NCBI GenBank assembly: GCA_009602735.1
Contig: WELA01005691.1
Span: 186,001 to 250,000, forward strand
Direction of reading: 5' to 3'
Origin: Mesotaenium endlicherianum
Taxonomy: Eukaryota; Streptophyta; Zygnematophyceae; Zygnematales; Mesotaeniaceae
DNA: 64,000 bases
Position 1 is the stretch's first letter. Every line of letters starts with the position of its first letter. Shown piece after piece: positions 1 through 11,415 of this stretch. The notes below the pieces were generated by a model. It saw only the letters and a program-made list of their open reading frames with translations. It did not search any database and was not told where the DNA came from. The position numbers were made by a program, and so were the translations under genes.

Positions 1-2590
1 TATGGGGTCAAAATACTCCCCATTACTTATAAGAAGACATTGAACCATAGATACGTTCAAGAAACAAATAGCTTGGGTATTCAAAAGAGTGCTACAAGTC
101 ATTGGAAGAAGAGCGAGGACCGAGTGGACAAGATGGAGCGAAATAGCGCTATCATAGCCATGGAGGGTTGGCCTTCAAAGGAATTAGTAATGTAATGGCT
201 AAGCATACTCCTTCTTACATATGCAAACACATGATATCATTTTTCCCCTCTAAATTTTTATAGCAAGAAAACTCAAAAGACTCGTACAAATCATGAGAGC
301 AGGCGAGGGGCGAGTCGACGAGATGGAGCGAATCAGCGCTGTCATAGCCATGAAGGGTTGGCCTTTGGAGAAATTAGTGATGTAATCGCTAAGCATACTC
401 CTTAATACATGTACAAGCACATAATACCATTTTGCCCCTCTAAATTTATATGGCAAGGATACTCAAAAGACTTGTACAAGTCAAAAGAGAGGAGGCGAAG
501 GGCGAGTCGACGAGATTCAGTGAATCAGCGCTGTCATAGTCATAGATTGTTGGCCTTTAGAGAAAATAGTGATGTAATAGCTAAGCATACTCCCTATTAC
601 ATACACAAACACATGAGACCTGTGAGCCTCTCTAAACACATATGGCAAGGATACTCAAAAGACTTGCCCAAGTCATAAGCGCGGCGAGTCGACGAGAAGT
701 TTCAAAACAGCGCTGTCATAGCCATACTGGGTTGGCCTTTTGAGGGAATAGAGATGTAGTGGCTGCACATACACCTCATTATATATACAAACACATGTGA
801 CCTTTAGGATCTTCCAAATGCATATGTCAAGAATATTGAAGAAACACGTACAAGCCATAAGAGAGGAGGGGAGGGACGAGTCGACGAGATGAAGCGAATA
901 CAGCGCTGTCATAGCCATGGAGGGTAGGCCTTTTGACGGATTACTGGTGTAATGGCTTAGCATACTCCTTATTACATATTCAAAGCCATGGGACCATTGG
1001 GCCCTTCTAACTTCATATGGCAAGGATACTCAATAGAGTGGAACAAGTCAGTAGGAGAAGAGCGTGGGGACACTCAACGATATGGAGCAATGGCGAATTG
1101 TAGTTTCAATGAATGATGATTTGTAATGGGTGCACATACTCCTCATTACTGATGTGAAGACATGGAATTAATAACCTCATCCACAAACCTTTGGCAAGGA
1201 TAGTGAAAAGAGTGGTCTATTACATGGATTAGAAGGGTTTTAGGGGCGAGTCGACAAGAAATCGCGCAATTGGCGCTCTCGTAACTATGGAGGGTTGTAG
1301 TTTTAATGGATGATGGTTGTAATGGGTGCACGTACTCCCCATTACTAGTATGAAGACATGGAATCAGCCACCACCATCAAAATCCTTTGACAAGGATACT
1401 GCAGACGTTAGTACTTGACATACGAGGGGGACTTGGGTGTGCGTTGACGAGACAGCGCGCAAGTGGCGCAATCCTGGCGATGGAGTTGGGGGCGAGTCTA
1501 CAAGACATTGCGAAAGTGGCGCTCTTGTAGCCATGGAGGGTTGTAATTTGTAATGGATGATGGTTGAAATGGGTGCACATACTCCCTATTACTAATATGA
1601 AGTCATGGAATCAATCAACTCCTTTACAAAATTTTGGCAAGGATACTCAAAAGAGTGCTACAAATTATTCATTAGAGGGGGAGCGAGGGGCGAGTCAAGA
1701 GATGGACACAACTTGGGCTTTCCAAGCAATGGAGGGTTGGCCATTTGAGGAATTAGTGATGTGATGGTAATACACAATCTCCACTAAATATATAAAGACA
1801 TGGAACCATTGGGCCCCTCTCCAATTCCATGGCAAGAATAATCAAAAGAGTGCTACAAGTTATCCATTGAAGGTCGAGCTAGAGATGAATTTGAGGAGAC
1901 GATGCGCAACTTGCGATACCAAGGTTATGGAGGGTTGTCCTTTTAAGGAATGAGTGATATAATGGCTGTATATACTCAACCTTAGTATTACAAGAACCTG
2001 GAATCATTGCCCCAATTTACAAAGCTTTGGGAAAGACAATCAAAGGGGTGCAAATACTTATCCAGTAGAGGCAAGCCAAAAATGACGCGTGCCTTGCGCT
2101 CACCTAGCTATGGAGAGTTGTCCTTTTAAGGCATAAGGGCTGTAATGACTCTACATACTCCCCCTTACTAATAAAAAGACAAGGAACCATTGCCCCCATT
2201 TACAAGCCCTTGGAAAGGATAGCCAAAGGGGTGCAACAAGTCATCCATTAGAGGGCGAGTTAGAGGCGAGTTCTCAAGACGATGCGCAACTTGCGCTCAC
2301 CCAGCTATGGAGGGTTGTACTTCTAACAAATGAGGGACGTTATGGCTGTACATACTTCCCATTTCTGATAGAAAGACGTGGATCCATTAGCCCCTCTAAA
2401 ACCTTTGGCAATAACTGTATAAAGAGTGGACCATTAGAGAGGGAGTCAGGATCGAGTCAACGAAATGGTGGGCGAGTAGCGCTCTTGTAGCTATGAAGGG
2501 TTTTATCATTAATGCATGATGGATGTAGTTGGAGGACATACATGCTATTACTTATACAAAAACATGGAACCTTTTGACCCATTTACAGAC
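1..2590. repeat. Degenerate ~190-bp satellite tandem array
   Basis: The block ATGGAGGGTTGG or a variant recurs at about 160, 350, 541, 724, 917, 1287, 1532, 1729, 1927, 2110, 2307 and 2493, so the unit is 183-198 bp. One 245-bp step at 1287-1532 contains a partial extra unit, and one unit near 1100 is badly decayed. Each unit also carries a GGCGAGTCGACGAGATGGAGCG-like block (shortened in later units), a CATACTCCTTATTACATATAC-like block and a GGCAAGGATACTCAAAAGAG block. About 13 units are visible and the array runs off the left edge. Short open frames in it are by-products of the repeat and I do not call them genes. The unit length is close to a nucleosome repeat, as is common for plant satellites. 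Confidence 0.85.
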
Positions 2591-4249
2591 GTTAATTGAG
2601 GAATTTTTTAGACTATTGTATGATTATACATTCTAGTGCGTAACTTCTTGAGTAACCATTGTGTTCAATATGTATTCCATGTCAAACCTTTTTATTCATG
2701 ACACATGCAAGAAAGCTGTGACAATCATTTGGAAATGTAATAAAGCAACAAAGTTTACTACATGCAGGTAAACCAATTTGGGTACATTTCTCTGAAGAAA
2801 CATTTCATAATTTTCAATTTGTAAAAAGGTGACCTGGATGGACCTGATAGTAACATGGCACTTTATGTTGTCGCACTAATATCACAACTTCCAAAGCCTG
2901 AAGAGGGCCATTAGCTGGCTTAAATAAGATCATGTTACACCAAAGGACCAATATCCATTTTGCTCCACTGAAGAGATTTTCTCACCCCTAGCTACATCTG
3001 AAACTCACATCACAGTGAACAATTTTTTTTCAATATCTCTAATACAAGCCTTACTTGTCACATATTATTATGCTTGATTACTAGATACTCACTATATTGC
3101 CAATTTGGTATCTATACATTCTATCCATATCTAATGTTGTAGCCATCAGATGAGCATCATTGTAATTACATTGAGAAAGTCTAGTAACATAAAGAGTAAA
3201 TTATGCTGTAAGTGCTACCTATAAGAGCAGCAACTTTGCACATTGAGATTCAATCAAAACAAGCTTTTTAGTTCCAGAATTACACTCACACAAATGACTC
3301 CAAGTTGTATCCAATCCTATTTTAAGGTATCCGCCCCTTTCACAAAACTCACAGAATATCTATCTTCTAACAAAAAGCTGCTTACAAGATTGTACACAAC
3401 ACCATATAAGAATGTGATGATAAAAACGGACAATCACGTACGTGTGAAAACAACTAAAAAATTAAATTGACGTTGAACAACGTTAAACTTCGTCAACGTT
3501 CTACTACAAACGACGGTCGACAACGCCGCCTACTCAAAAACGTTAACCACGCCAGTCCACGATGTCAGGAGCACTAATAACGTTGCAATCGGCCGCTAGA
3601 AACAATCTCGCCGGGCAGGTTGCGACCAAAAACCAAAGTTGCAAAACGAGTGCGACAAAAATCAACGATGTAGAGATTACTGCGAAAGATTTCCATAAAG
3701 TCTTGGCAACTTAAGAAAATCCTTGCAAAAACAGTCAACCGTCTGGAGTCGCTTGCGACGATATTTCAACCTTGCGAAAACAATCAATGAGACAACGAAA
3801 GCTGCGGGGGCACTTGCAGACTTAGTTCAATAATTCAGGACTCTTTGCAACGAATAGCACCGCATGAGTTCTCTGTAGTGTTGTACGCATATAGTGACTA
3901 TTTTGCACGTGTAAAGCCTCACATGTATTAAGGACATTCTTAGTTATATGATTTTAGCACATGAGAGAGATTGTCTACGATTCATAGAGCGCAATGCCCC
4001 AATGACCACTTGAGCATAATTTGCCATTATCTATTAGGAATGGAGATACTCATTTATGACCGTTCAATTTCTAGTCGTTCCGGCATTGACTATAAAAGTT
4101 ATCCCGAAAGCATTGTCCATGCATTCGATATTCTACAAATAGACTATTATTTCCTTAATCGGAGCAATCTTTTAACTTCTCCTTTTTCCCAGCTATCAGC
4201 ACTCTTAACAGTAGCTCGGTCAAAAAAGCAAGCACTGCTACCATTCACG
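2591..4249. other. No recognisable feature
   Basis: AT-rich unique-looking sequence to about 3470, then a stretch at 3470-3870 with repeated CAACGTT/GCGAC words, then AT-rich again. The open frames here (75 codons at 3243 and 108 codons at 3971, plus strand) show no family motif. Nothing further can be supported. Confidence 0.5.
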
Positions 4250-4760
4250 CGTGCGCCTCAAGAGAGCATTCGATGGAAGGGTTACGATGCCTCTTGAGAC
4301 ACTTGGGAATTCAAAGACCATTTGACTAATGCCAAAGGGGCGTTGAAAAGGTTCCACCTTCGGGCGGCTGGAGCACCTCCCTAACAGTCATTTCAGTTGA
4401 CACAGGAAGGTGACAGAAGATTCTGTCTCCATTTAAGTTGGAGGGGAAAGTACATGACAGTTAGTGTGTGAGAGTGAGAAAGGGACGGTTATGATAGTGA
4501 CATAGGGGACGGCCTGGCCCACATAAAGCACCTTTGGCTGAACGAAAAAGGGCCTCGCACAGCAAGACATCACTTAACCCACCAACAAACACATTCAAAC
4601 GTTTATGTCTAGCGCACCGCAACTACTTCAACTCCTAGCAATCACCCTGCAAGGTAAACAGGATCAAATATGCCATATTGATACGAACTTACTCCCTTCC
4701 TGCAACTCCTTTGACAAAGGTCGATATCCTACTAATTTGTGCCCTGGTTACATGTGCAAA

Positions 4761-6595
4761 ATGGCTCCCACCACACAAAAGGAGGACAGAAAGCGCAAGG
4801 CAGAAGAAGCCAGGAGGACAATGGAGCAATACCAGAAGGAGCTGGCGGCGACGTCCCTCACCAAGAGAGAACAAGAAAGGGTACGCAAACAACAAGAGGC
4901 AGCAGAAGAAGCACAGAGGAAGAAGGATCAGGAAGCGAAAAACCTCAGGAAAGCTGAGGAGGAGAGACAGAAGAAACAATGGAGCAATACCAGAAGGAGC
5001 TGGTGGCGACGTCCCTCACCAGGAGAGAACAAGAAGGGTCCGCAAACAACAAGAAGCGGCAGAAGAAGCACAGAGGAAGAAGGATCGGGAAGCGGAAAAC
5101 CTCAGGAAAGCTGAGGAGGAGAGACAGAAGAAACAACAAGAAGAAGCGGCAGCAGCAGAGGAGGAGAGAAGGAAAAAGGCTGAAGCAAATAGGCAGAAGA
5201 GCTTGGCCACTTACAGGTATACTGTGGTAGGTGGCCAAAACTTTGATAACCTGAAGGAAACATTGCTGGCAGCCCAGGAAATCAACAAACTGGAACTGAC
5301 AACACCGCTACAGAGGGAAGGGACTGCAGCACTGGATAAGTACATTGAGACACACACTGGTGTGGTCCTCTACGAGGATTATGCCAAGACGGTGGGCTAT
5401 ACAGCAGAGCAGGCCTAGTACCTTGCCGATGATTCAGAGAACAAGCCAGTCCCAATACCGGGAATAGTGGGAGATCAGAGACTCATCAGGATGGTGAGCA
5501 TGCGGCCCGATAGCTTTAAGGATACGGTGTTCTACCTCACACTATTGCCAGCTTACAATGAAGTTGAGAGAAGGAGCTGGGAGTACCTGGCCAGGGAAGC
5601 AAGACAGCAGATGTTCTCTCCCCACTAGTTCCCATGTAAACTGAGAAAGGCTGAGCATGGACCCCAGTACTACCAGCAGCTCACAGACTGGAGGTGGATG
5701 ACCGTCACAAACAAAAAGCAGGAGGGTGACCGCGCCCAACCCGACGATTTCCACTATGGCCTAGACGGCTGCCTCATCCTACCACCTCACATTGCCCCTT
5801 GGGATCCCAGGCTGAATGGCTGCCTTTGCAATATGAATGCAGAGACCAAAGAGCACAGGAGGAGGGGGAGAGACTACTTCTCTAAGGGAAAGCATGCCTT
5901 CGTCAAATGGGCGAAGAATGCAGGCCGGATAGATATCAGCTGGCTGAAGGCCAAGCAACCTCCAGCGCGCCCTAAGAAAGGGAGGTCAGTAGACTACTCC
6001 ATGTCTACCAGGGAGCAGGACGACCTAGTGGGACGAGACTCCTACTCTCTCAGAGGAGGAGGATGAGGAGGAGGAAGGAGAAGAACAAGGCAGAGGAGAA
6101 GCATCAGGAGCTGGTACTCAGGAGACCCAAGAGCAGGCAGGGGCACTTCGTAAGGAACCAAGATCAGGTATATGGAACGTGATCCCGGTCATGGAGGCAA
6201 CTGGACCCCGCACTCGCTCCCCCAGCCCACCTGCCCAAGCAGGGGAAGAAGCTGATCTGACTGCACTTGGCAGCAAACACAGGCAGAAATCCCCAGAGGA
6301 CAGGAGTGCCAGAAGAGGGCCACGCGGGTGGGCCAGAGGTATGCCGACCTCCCCCTTCGCTCAGGGACATGTACCTCTTGCAAATGTATTTCAGCATCCT
6401 ACTGGAATGCCTGTCTATGTGGGGATCAACACCCAAGTGGTTGAAGAGCAGGCTACCATCCTTCGTTCTCCTCGAAGTCCAACTTTAGATCAAACGGGGT
6501 TCTATAGAAGGCCAGCTGACAGACCTAGAGAGCTGTCAAAATCTTGGTCCGAATCTCCGTCTCCTGATCCGGGAGCCCCAAGAACAACCCCCTAG
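4761..6595 (+). pseudogene. Extra 3' ORF of Ty3 family I (unknown function), copy A
   Basis: The region lies between the chromodomain and the 3' LTR. It begins at an ATG (MAPTTQKEDRKRK) and first encodes a Lys/Glu/Arg/Gln-rich coiled coil of roughly 140 residues with internal repeats (RKQQEAAEEAQRKKDQEA). A globular part with no motif I recognise follows; it includes YTVVGGQNFDNLK, DKYIETHTGVVLYEDYAKT, VFYLTLLPAYNEVERRSWEY and DDFHYGLDGCLILPPHIAPWDP. The end is acidic and Pro/Arg-rich. The same order is seen at 39676-41930 and, for its last part, at 48021-48634 on the minus strand. In other plant Ty3 groups this position can hold envelope-like or other extra ORFs. I see no signal peptide or membrane segment here. 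The copy is broken and the function is unknown. Confidence 0.65.
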
Positions 6596-6706
6596 GTGAC
6601 AGGCTGAAGAGGCAGTCAGTGGGGGAGGCTGGGCAGGTTCAGTTCCCTAATTTAAGACTCTACAATTTAATGTTGTTGAGGCGACAACAACTTAAGTTGG
6701 AGGGAT

Positions 6707-7419
6707 TGTAATGAATTGGTATAATGGTAGATATAATATCCATTTAATGCAATAGTTAGTCAAGTTCAGACTACTGAACTCTAGTTGATAATCGGTCAGC
6801 TGGACTTAATATCAGTTTAATGACTCAGCCGGAAGCTACAGGCTGAAGTTTACTTAAGTCAGCTTGCTGACACATTCTTTGACAGCCAGCTCACTTCCGT
6901 ACTCGGTAGCAGCGAACTGCCTCGATATGCATCTAAGTGTGGTATGCTAGATGAATGGCCAGATGACATCCCTATGATGGATGGCGATTCGGGATGATGG
7001 GAGATGGCGGTGGATTTGGATAATCGAGGTCCTACCAACGTGGTTAACTCCCGGGTAGGCGGTGCCTTCGCATTGGCAGTTGAACAGTAATCTCATTCCA
7101 TGTACATATGCTAGGCATTGCTCTGGAGTTCGGCATTTGGAAACGAGGCCAACTCTCTTGTACAGCTTAATGAGAGAGATCTGAATCCAAGGCGACAAGC
7201 CATTGATACGCACTGTCTTCTAACCTTGCTTGTGTATGCGTTTTACTGATTGCATTATTGATGCTAGTTTACTCGCATTTGACTTACGAGTGTTGTTCAC
7301 TGCTAGTGTGTTGTCCTTTTGCCATTTAATCAGTTAACGAAAATTCCATAAAGATTACTTGCTGATATAAAGATCATTATTAATTGATAATTGCCTATTT
7401 GGTAAGTCGATTCATTTCA
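6707..7419 (+). repeat. Ty3 family I LTR (3' LTR of copy A)
   Basis: The LTR is 713 bp, begins TGTAATGAATTGG and ends CGATTCATTTCA, i.e. TG...CA ends. It is preceded by the purine tract AAGTTGGAGGGAT. Related LTRs lie at 34595-35307, 41939-42657, 47194-47913 (minus) and 62735-63314 (partial). A conserved block TGACAGCCAGCTSACTTCCGT and the terminal CGCCTATTTGGTAAGT block are shared. Antisense open frames inside it are discussed in Part 2. Confidence 0.85.
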
Positions 7420-9615
7420 GCCGTCCTTCTTTTGCATACTCGAGTTAAACTCAGCTGCTCCACCATCAGAAAGCTCTAGGTCCTCCTCATAACCTCTTTG
7501 AAACTTCTCCAAGAAGTCCATACTTTGCTTGATTACTCAGACAGCTGGAAGGTCACTCCTCCTGGATAAAGCGTCGGCAGGTTGATCTTCTCAGGTATGT
7601 ACTCAATCTTGTGGTCAGACTGTTCCAGAAAGTTCATCCATCTTGCTTGTCTTGGTGTCTACATTGGCTGCGTTAAAACTTTCTCCAAGCTCTTGTGGTT
7701 GGTCTTGATGAACACCTTCCGTCCGTCCACATAACATCGCCAAATCCTCAAAGCCTGGATAATGGCCAACATCTCCCGCTCGTGTGCTAAATAATTCTGC
7801 TCTGCACGACTCAACTTTCTGCTCTGATATGCCACACGTTGCAATCCTTTTCCCTCGTCCTGGAGAAGAATGGCCCCCGCAGCAAAGTTTGATGCGTCTA
7901 TGATAATTGTGAAAGGAAGCTCTGGACTTGCAATTGCCAACATAGGTGCTTGTGTCAAGAGCTCCTTAATCTTCTCAAAAGCTTGCTACTCGTTGTCACC
8001 CCATAGCCACTTCTCCTGCTTCTTCAACATGTCTGTGAGCGGTGCACACACCTTGGCACATCCTTCAATGAAACATCGAGAATAATTTGCCACGTCGAGG
8101 AAACTCCTGAGTTGATGAATATCAATAGGTACCGGCCAGTATCTGACTGCTTGCACCTTCTTCTGCTCCACCTTGACTCCTTCAGCTCTCACTATGTGCC
8201 CAAGAAACTCAACCTCCTTGAGGCAGAAGTTGCACTTGCTCATCTTCCCATATAGCTTCTGATCTCTCAAGACCTCCAACACCTTTCTCAGATGATCCAC
8301 ATGCTCTACCAAGGTCTTCGAATAGATTAGGAGGTCGTCCAAAAATACCACCACAAACTCGTCCAAGTAGGCTCTGAAGATACTATTTATGAGTCCCATG
8401 AAAGTAGGAGGTGCATTAGTCAACCCAAAAGGCATGACTGCAAACTCAAATAAACCATAGGGGGTTCTGAAAGCAATCTTCTAAACGTCTCCTTCCGCAA
8501 TCCGTACCTGGTGATAGCCACTCCTCATATCGATCTTCGAGAAATACTTCGCCCCGACAAGCCTGTCTATTAACTCGTCTACTCGTGGAAGTGAGTACCT
8601 GTCCTTGATGGTGACCTTGTTGAGTGCCCGGTAGTTGATACACATCCTCACAGTCCCAACCTTCTTCTTCACAAATACGACTGGCGGTGCTAATGGAGAC
8701 TCGTTGGGTTGGATGGATCCCTTGTCCAATAACTTTGTAAGCTGCTTCTTCAAGTCATCCAACGCCACAAACGATTGTCGATGGACAGTTCTCACTGGTC
8801 GCTTGCTCCCTGGTTTCAACCGAATCATGTGCTCCATAGCTCTCTGTGGAGGTAATCCTGTTGGTAGCTCCTCAGGAAACACGCACGTGAACTTCTCCAA
8901 CAACGCCTTAATTTGGGCACGCATCTCAGCAGGCTTCTTCTCTTGAGCAATTGGGCTCTGCTCCTTCTGAGCAAGGGGGTTTGACTCCACTACTTGCTCC
9001 TCCGGCAATGTACTTTTGCCCTGGATGTTAGGAATCAGACTTGCTCCATCTGATGACCTGGCCAGGGCCACCGAAACAAGGTACATCTCCTTCACCTGAT
9101 TTGCCCTGCATAGCTTGTTAACTTGCAGGCTGGAGAGGATACAGCTACTTGTGGTCGTATCTACCTTCACTTGTTTCGCTGTCTCCATTCGACCATCACG
9201 CCCTTGGACCTTCACTTGTCCTGTGCTTAACTGCACTCGAGGGTTGGCTTTTCTCAGCCATGGTCGGCCCAATATCACCCCATGGTGACCTAACTCTGCC
9301 TGCTCCATAACTTCCTTACTCCGGTGCCCCAGTACTTCCACGTGAATAGCTTCCGTAGGTGCCCCACACTTGATTCTCTGCCCATTTGCCAAAATTGCCT
9401 TCTTAGGCTCATATTGCTTCTGCACAAGGATAAGCCACTCCTTCACCAGCTTCTTGTGCACAAATTTGCCGTGCGCCATTGTTGACCATACACTTTGCCT
9501 TGTTGCCGTCGACTACTCCTTCCACAATGATAGGCTTGTCAATGTCTCGTTTTTTGCAGGCTCTTGGGAATAACCTCCTTGTGAGTTCTCGTCTTCTCGC
9601 CAGTAGACACCCCAA
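7420..9615 (-). pseudogene. Ty3 family II pol region: protease, reverse transcriptase, RNase H
   Basis: The protease-like N-terminus carries [21 protein letters not shown] follows with the usual Ty3 blocks: [19 protein letters not shown] (spacer before RT), [54 protein letters not shown], then the catalytic VVVFLDDLLIYS. The C-terminal thumb shows VEFLGHIVRAEGVKVEQKK. RNase H shows FTIIIDASNFAAGAILLQ, AYQSRKLSRAEQNY and the end block IEYIPEKINLPADALSRR near 7560-7620. RT copies the element RNA into DNA and RNase H removes the template strand, as in all LTR elements. The region is broken and stops before integrase. Confidence 0.85.
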
Positions 9616-9621
9616 AACGAC

Positions 9622-10643
9622 TTATTGGCGTCCTTCTTTTTCCTGCTGTTGAGGTTGCTTTGCCTTCACATGATAATCTTGAGCCAGATGCCCAAGCTTG
9701 CCACAATTATAGCAGGGTCCTCTCGGCTTGAAATTTTGCTGCCTGCGCTGATACTGAACAAGTCCCAACTCCATAGGTACTGGACCTTGAACACTCGTGC
9801 TTGGCGCTTGAAATCCAAAGTGTCGATGTCCTCTAAAGTTGTGGCTGCCCCACTGCCTCTGACTATACTCCACAGCGTCGACGCTTGTTGCCAATGTCAT
9901 TATTTCTCCAAGACTGGCAGGGTCCTTGAGCGCCACTTCCTTGGCCACAGTTGGCTTCAGTCCCCACTTGAACTTGTCCATCATGTCCGACTCGTGCATG
10001 GATGGACATTGAAGCACCAGCTCGTTAAAGCGTGCTACATATTTCTGAACGCGTTCTCGTTGACGAAGGCGCACCAATAGATCTCGAGCAGTAGCCTCGA
10101 GTGCAATAGGTTGAAATGTCCTCTTCAAGCTTTCAAATAGCTGATAAGAGGAGCTCCAGAGTGCTCCTCCTCTCGCTCATACCAAGCTCCAGCACTCATC
10201 TTCAGCAAACTAATGACAACGGCGACTTGCCTGTTAGGCGTGAGCGCAGTATACTCTAGAAACTTCTTCACTCCAAAAGTCCATTGATGAACAGGCGGCG
10301 ATGCACGCTCTCCAGCGTACACTCCAGGCTTACGCGCACGCACTCCCAATGCGGGTGGAATAACTGGTTGCAGCACTAAATTAATATCGATTGCTGGTAC
10401 AACAGGTGGAGGTGCCGAACTTGTCGAAGCGGCATTCCCAACAACAACTCGTACCAGTCTCTCCACCTCTGCCCGCATATTTTGTTGAAATTGGGTGTAG
10501 ACTTCTCCTCCAATTGCATTTGCCATTTGCCTTAGCATCGCCTGCTCAGTTTGCTCTCGGGTAATTGTTGATGCTGCCTGCTGCCCCGCGCGCTCAACAT
10601 GCTCAACATATTCGTCTCCTCCAGCTGCCGACTGCGACTCCAT
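9622..10643 (-). pseudogene. Ty3 family II gag
   Basis: The N-terminal part starts MESQSAAGGDEYVEH at 10643. It is followed by an Ala/Gln-rich helix, a Pro-rich linker and the capsid-like block KPGVYAGERASPPVHQWTF...KFLEYTALTPNRQVAV. The C-terminal part has the retrotransposon-gag block VQKYVARFNELVLQCPSM...DKFKWGLKPTVAKEV, an Arg/Gln/Gly-rich stretch and a zinc-knuckle region GPCYNCGKLGHLAQD. Gag forms the particle and binds the RNA. It lies directly downstream of the LTR and leader in element orientation and is broken. A close partial copy lies at 33890-34380. Confidence 0.8.
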
Positions 10644-10680
10644 GATATAATGTGCAAACTAACCTCGCTCCGATACGAGA

Positions 10681-11415
10681 TGAAGAGGGCAGATTGCCCT
10701 TGTGAAAACGTAGTAACTCACGAGGAAAGGAACTAGTTGCAATCATACTAAACAGTGCAGCAGCATATCACTATGAAAGCTTAAGAAAATTACTCAACAT
10801 TTTGAGTAGAAGGACACTGCTCACAAATGATGTAGGATGAAAGGTCTTGTCATTACAAACCCGTTAAAATTTACAAAAGTGAAAAACTGATGAGAAATGA
10901 AGTAGTTATGCCCATTTATAATTTTCTGACCTAAGTCCTCCTCCTTAGACGGGAGGGCCGCTTAGCAACGGATTTCCCTAAGTGAGTGTCAAATTGTCCC
11001 TTTCAAAATATTCGTGAGTAAGCCAGATCAGTCGCATCTGATGTGTCGGGTCAATTTGACATCCATATGCATGCATCAAAATATTCAGAATATACTAATT
11101 TAGACGCGCTAGACTAATTCGAATCTTCTAGGTAAATCGACCTAGTCAGCTCTCCGCGTCAGTCGAAATTATGTGAATGTTCAAATTCACTCTAACGGGC
11201 CAAATCGCTTGACGATGTCGGTTAATGCCACAGTCGCGCTCACTGCGGATTAAAAACAGTCGTTAATCGACCTCAAAACTTATTAAACTTCAAAAATCCG
11301 TATTCCTCTCAATACTTGACTAAATTTGATGAACTTTATATCAAAATGACTGCAAAAATACCCTCTACGCTTCTATTCAATCAAAAGGATAATTCAAGGA
11401 ACTTATGACCTTACA
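10681..11415 (-). repeat. Ty3 family II 5' LTR
   Basis: The LTR is 735 bp with TG...CA ends: in minus orientation it begins TGTAAGGTCATAAGTTCC and ends GGGCAATCTGCCCTCTTCA. A primer-site-like CGTATCGGAGCGAGG follows two to three bases later, and the gag ATG is at 10643. A diverged plus-strand copy at 49547-50339 shares the start TGTAAGG and the blocks TGGCCCGTTAGAGTGAA, CTGACGCGGAG and GGTCGATTTACCTAGAAG. The right boundary at 11415/11416 abuts gag-like sequence of another element. Confidence 0.8.

Larger units (their letters stand above)
4250..7419 (+). mobile_element. Ty3/gypsy element, family I copy A (5'-truncated fossil)
   Basis: This is the 3' part of a chromodomain-type Ty3 element. 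It starts in the end of a chromodomain (RWKGYDAS near 4270). It continues through a segment matching 39160-39390 almost base for base, then an extra open region (4761-6595), a purine-rich tract AAGTTGGAGGGAT just before the LTR, and a complete 713-bp LTR. Gag, protease, RT and the integrase core are missing on the left. It is broken, with the extra ORF interrupted in a few places. Its LTR abuts a minus-strand family II element at 7420. Because the 5' end is gone, no target duplication can be checked. Confidence 0.8.
7420..11415 (-). mobile_element. Ty3/gypsy element, family II (3'-truncated fossil)
   Basis: Read on the minus strand, the order is 5' LTR (10681-11415), leader with primer-site-like CGTATCGGAGCGAGG, gag (9622-10643), protease region (about 9400-9615), RT (about 7986-8830) and RNase H (7420-7960). 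The integrase is absent because the element stops at 7420 against the family I LTR. The missing integrase, chromodomain and 3' LTR type are represented by a separate plus-strand copy at 48635-50339. A second gag/protease piece lies at 33593-34387. The element is broken, with roughly six or more interruptions. Confidence 0.85.

Noticed and set aside
4689-5238. Minus-strand Leu/Phe/Ser-rich frames that look like membrane proteins
   Set aside because: They are antisense shadows of the Lys/Glu coiled coil of the Ty3 extra ORF; the same shadow recurs at 39550-40017.
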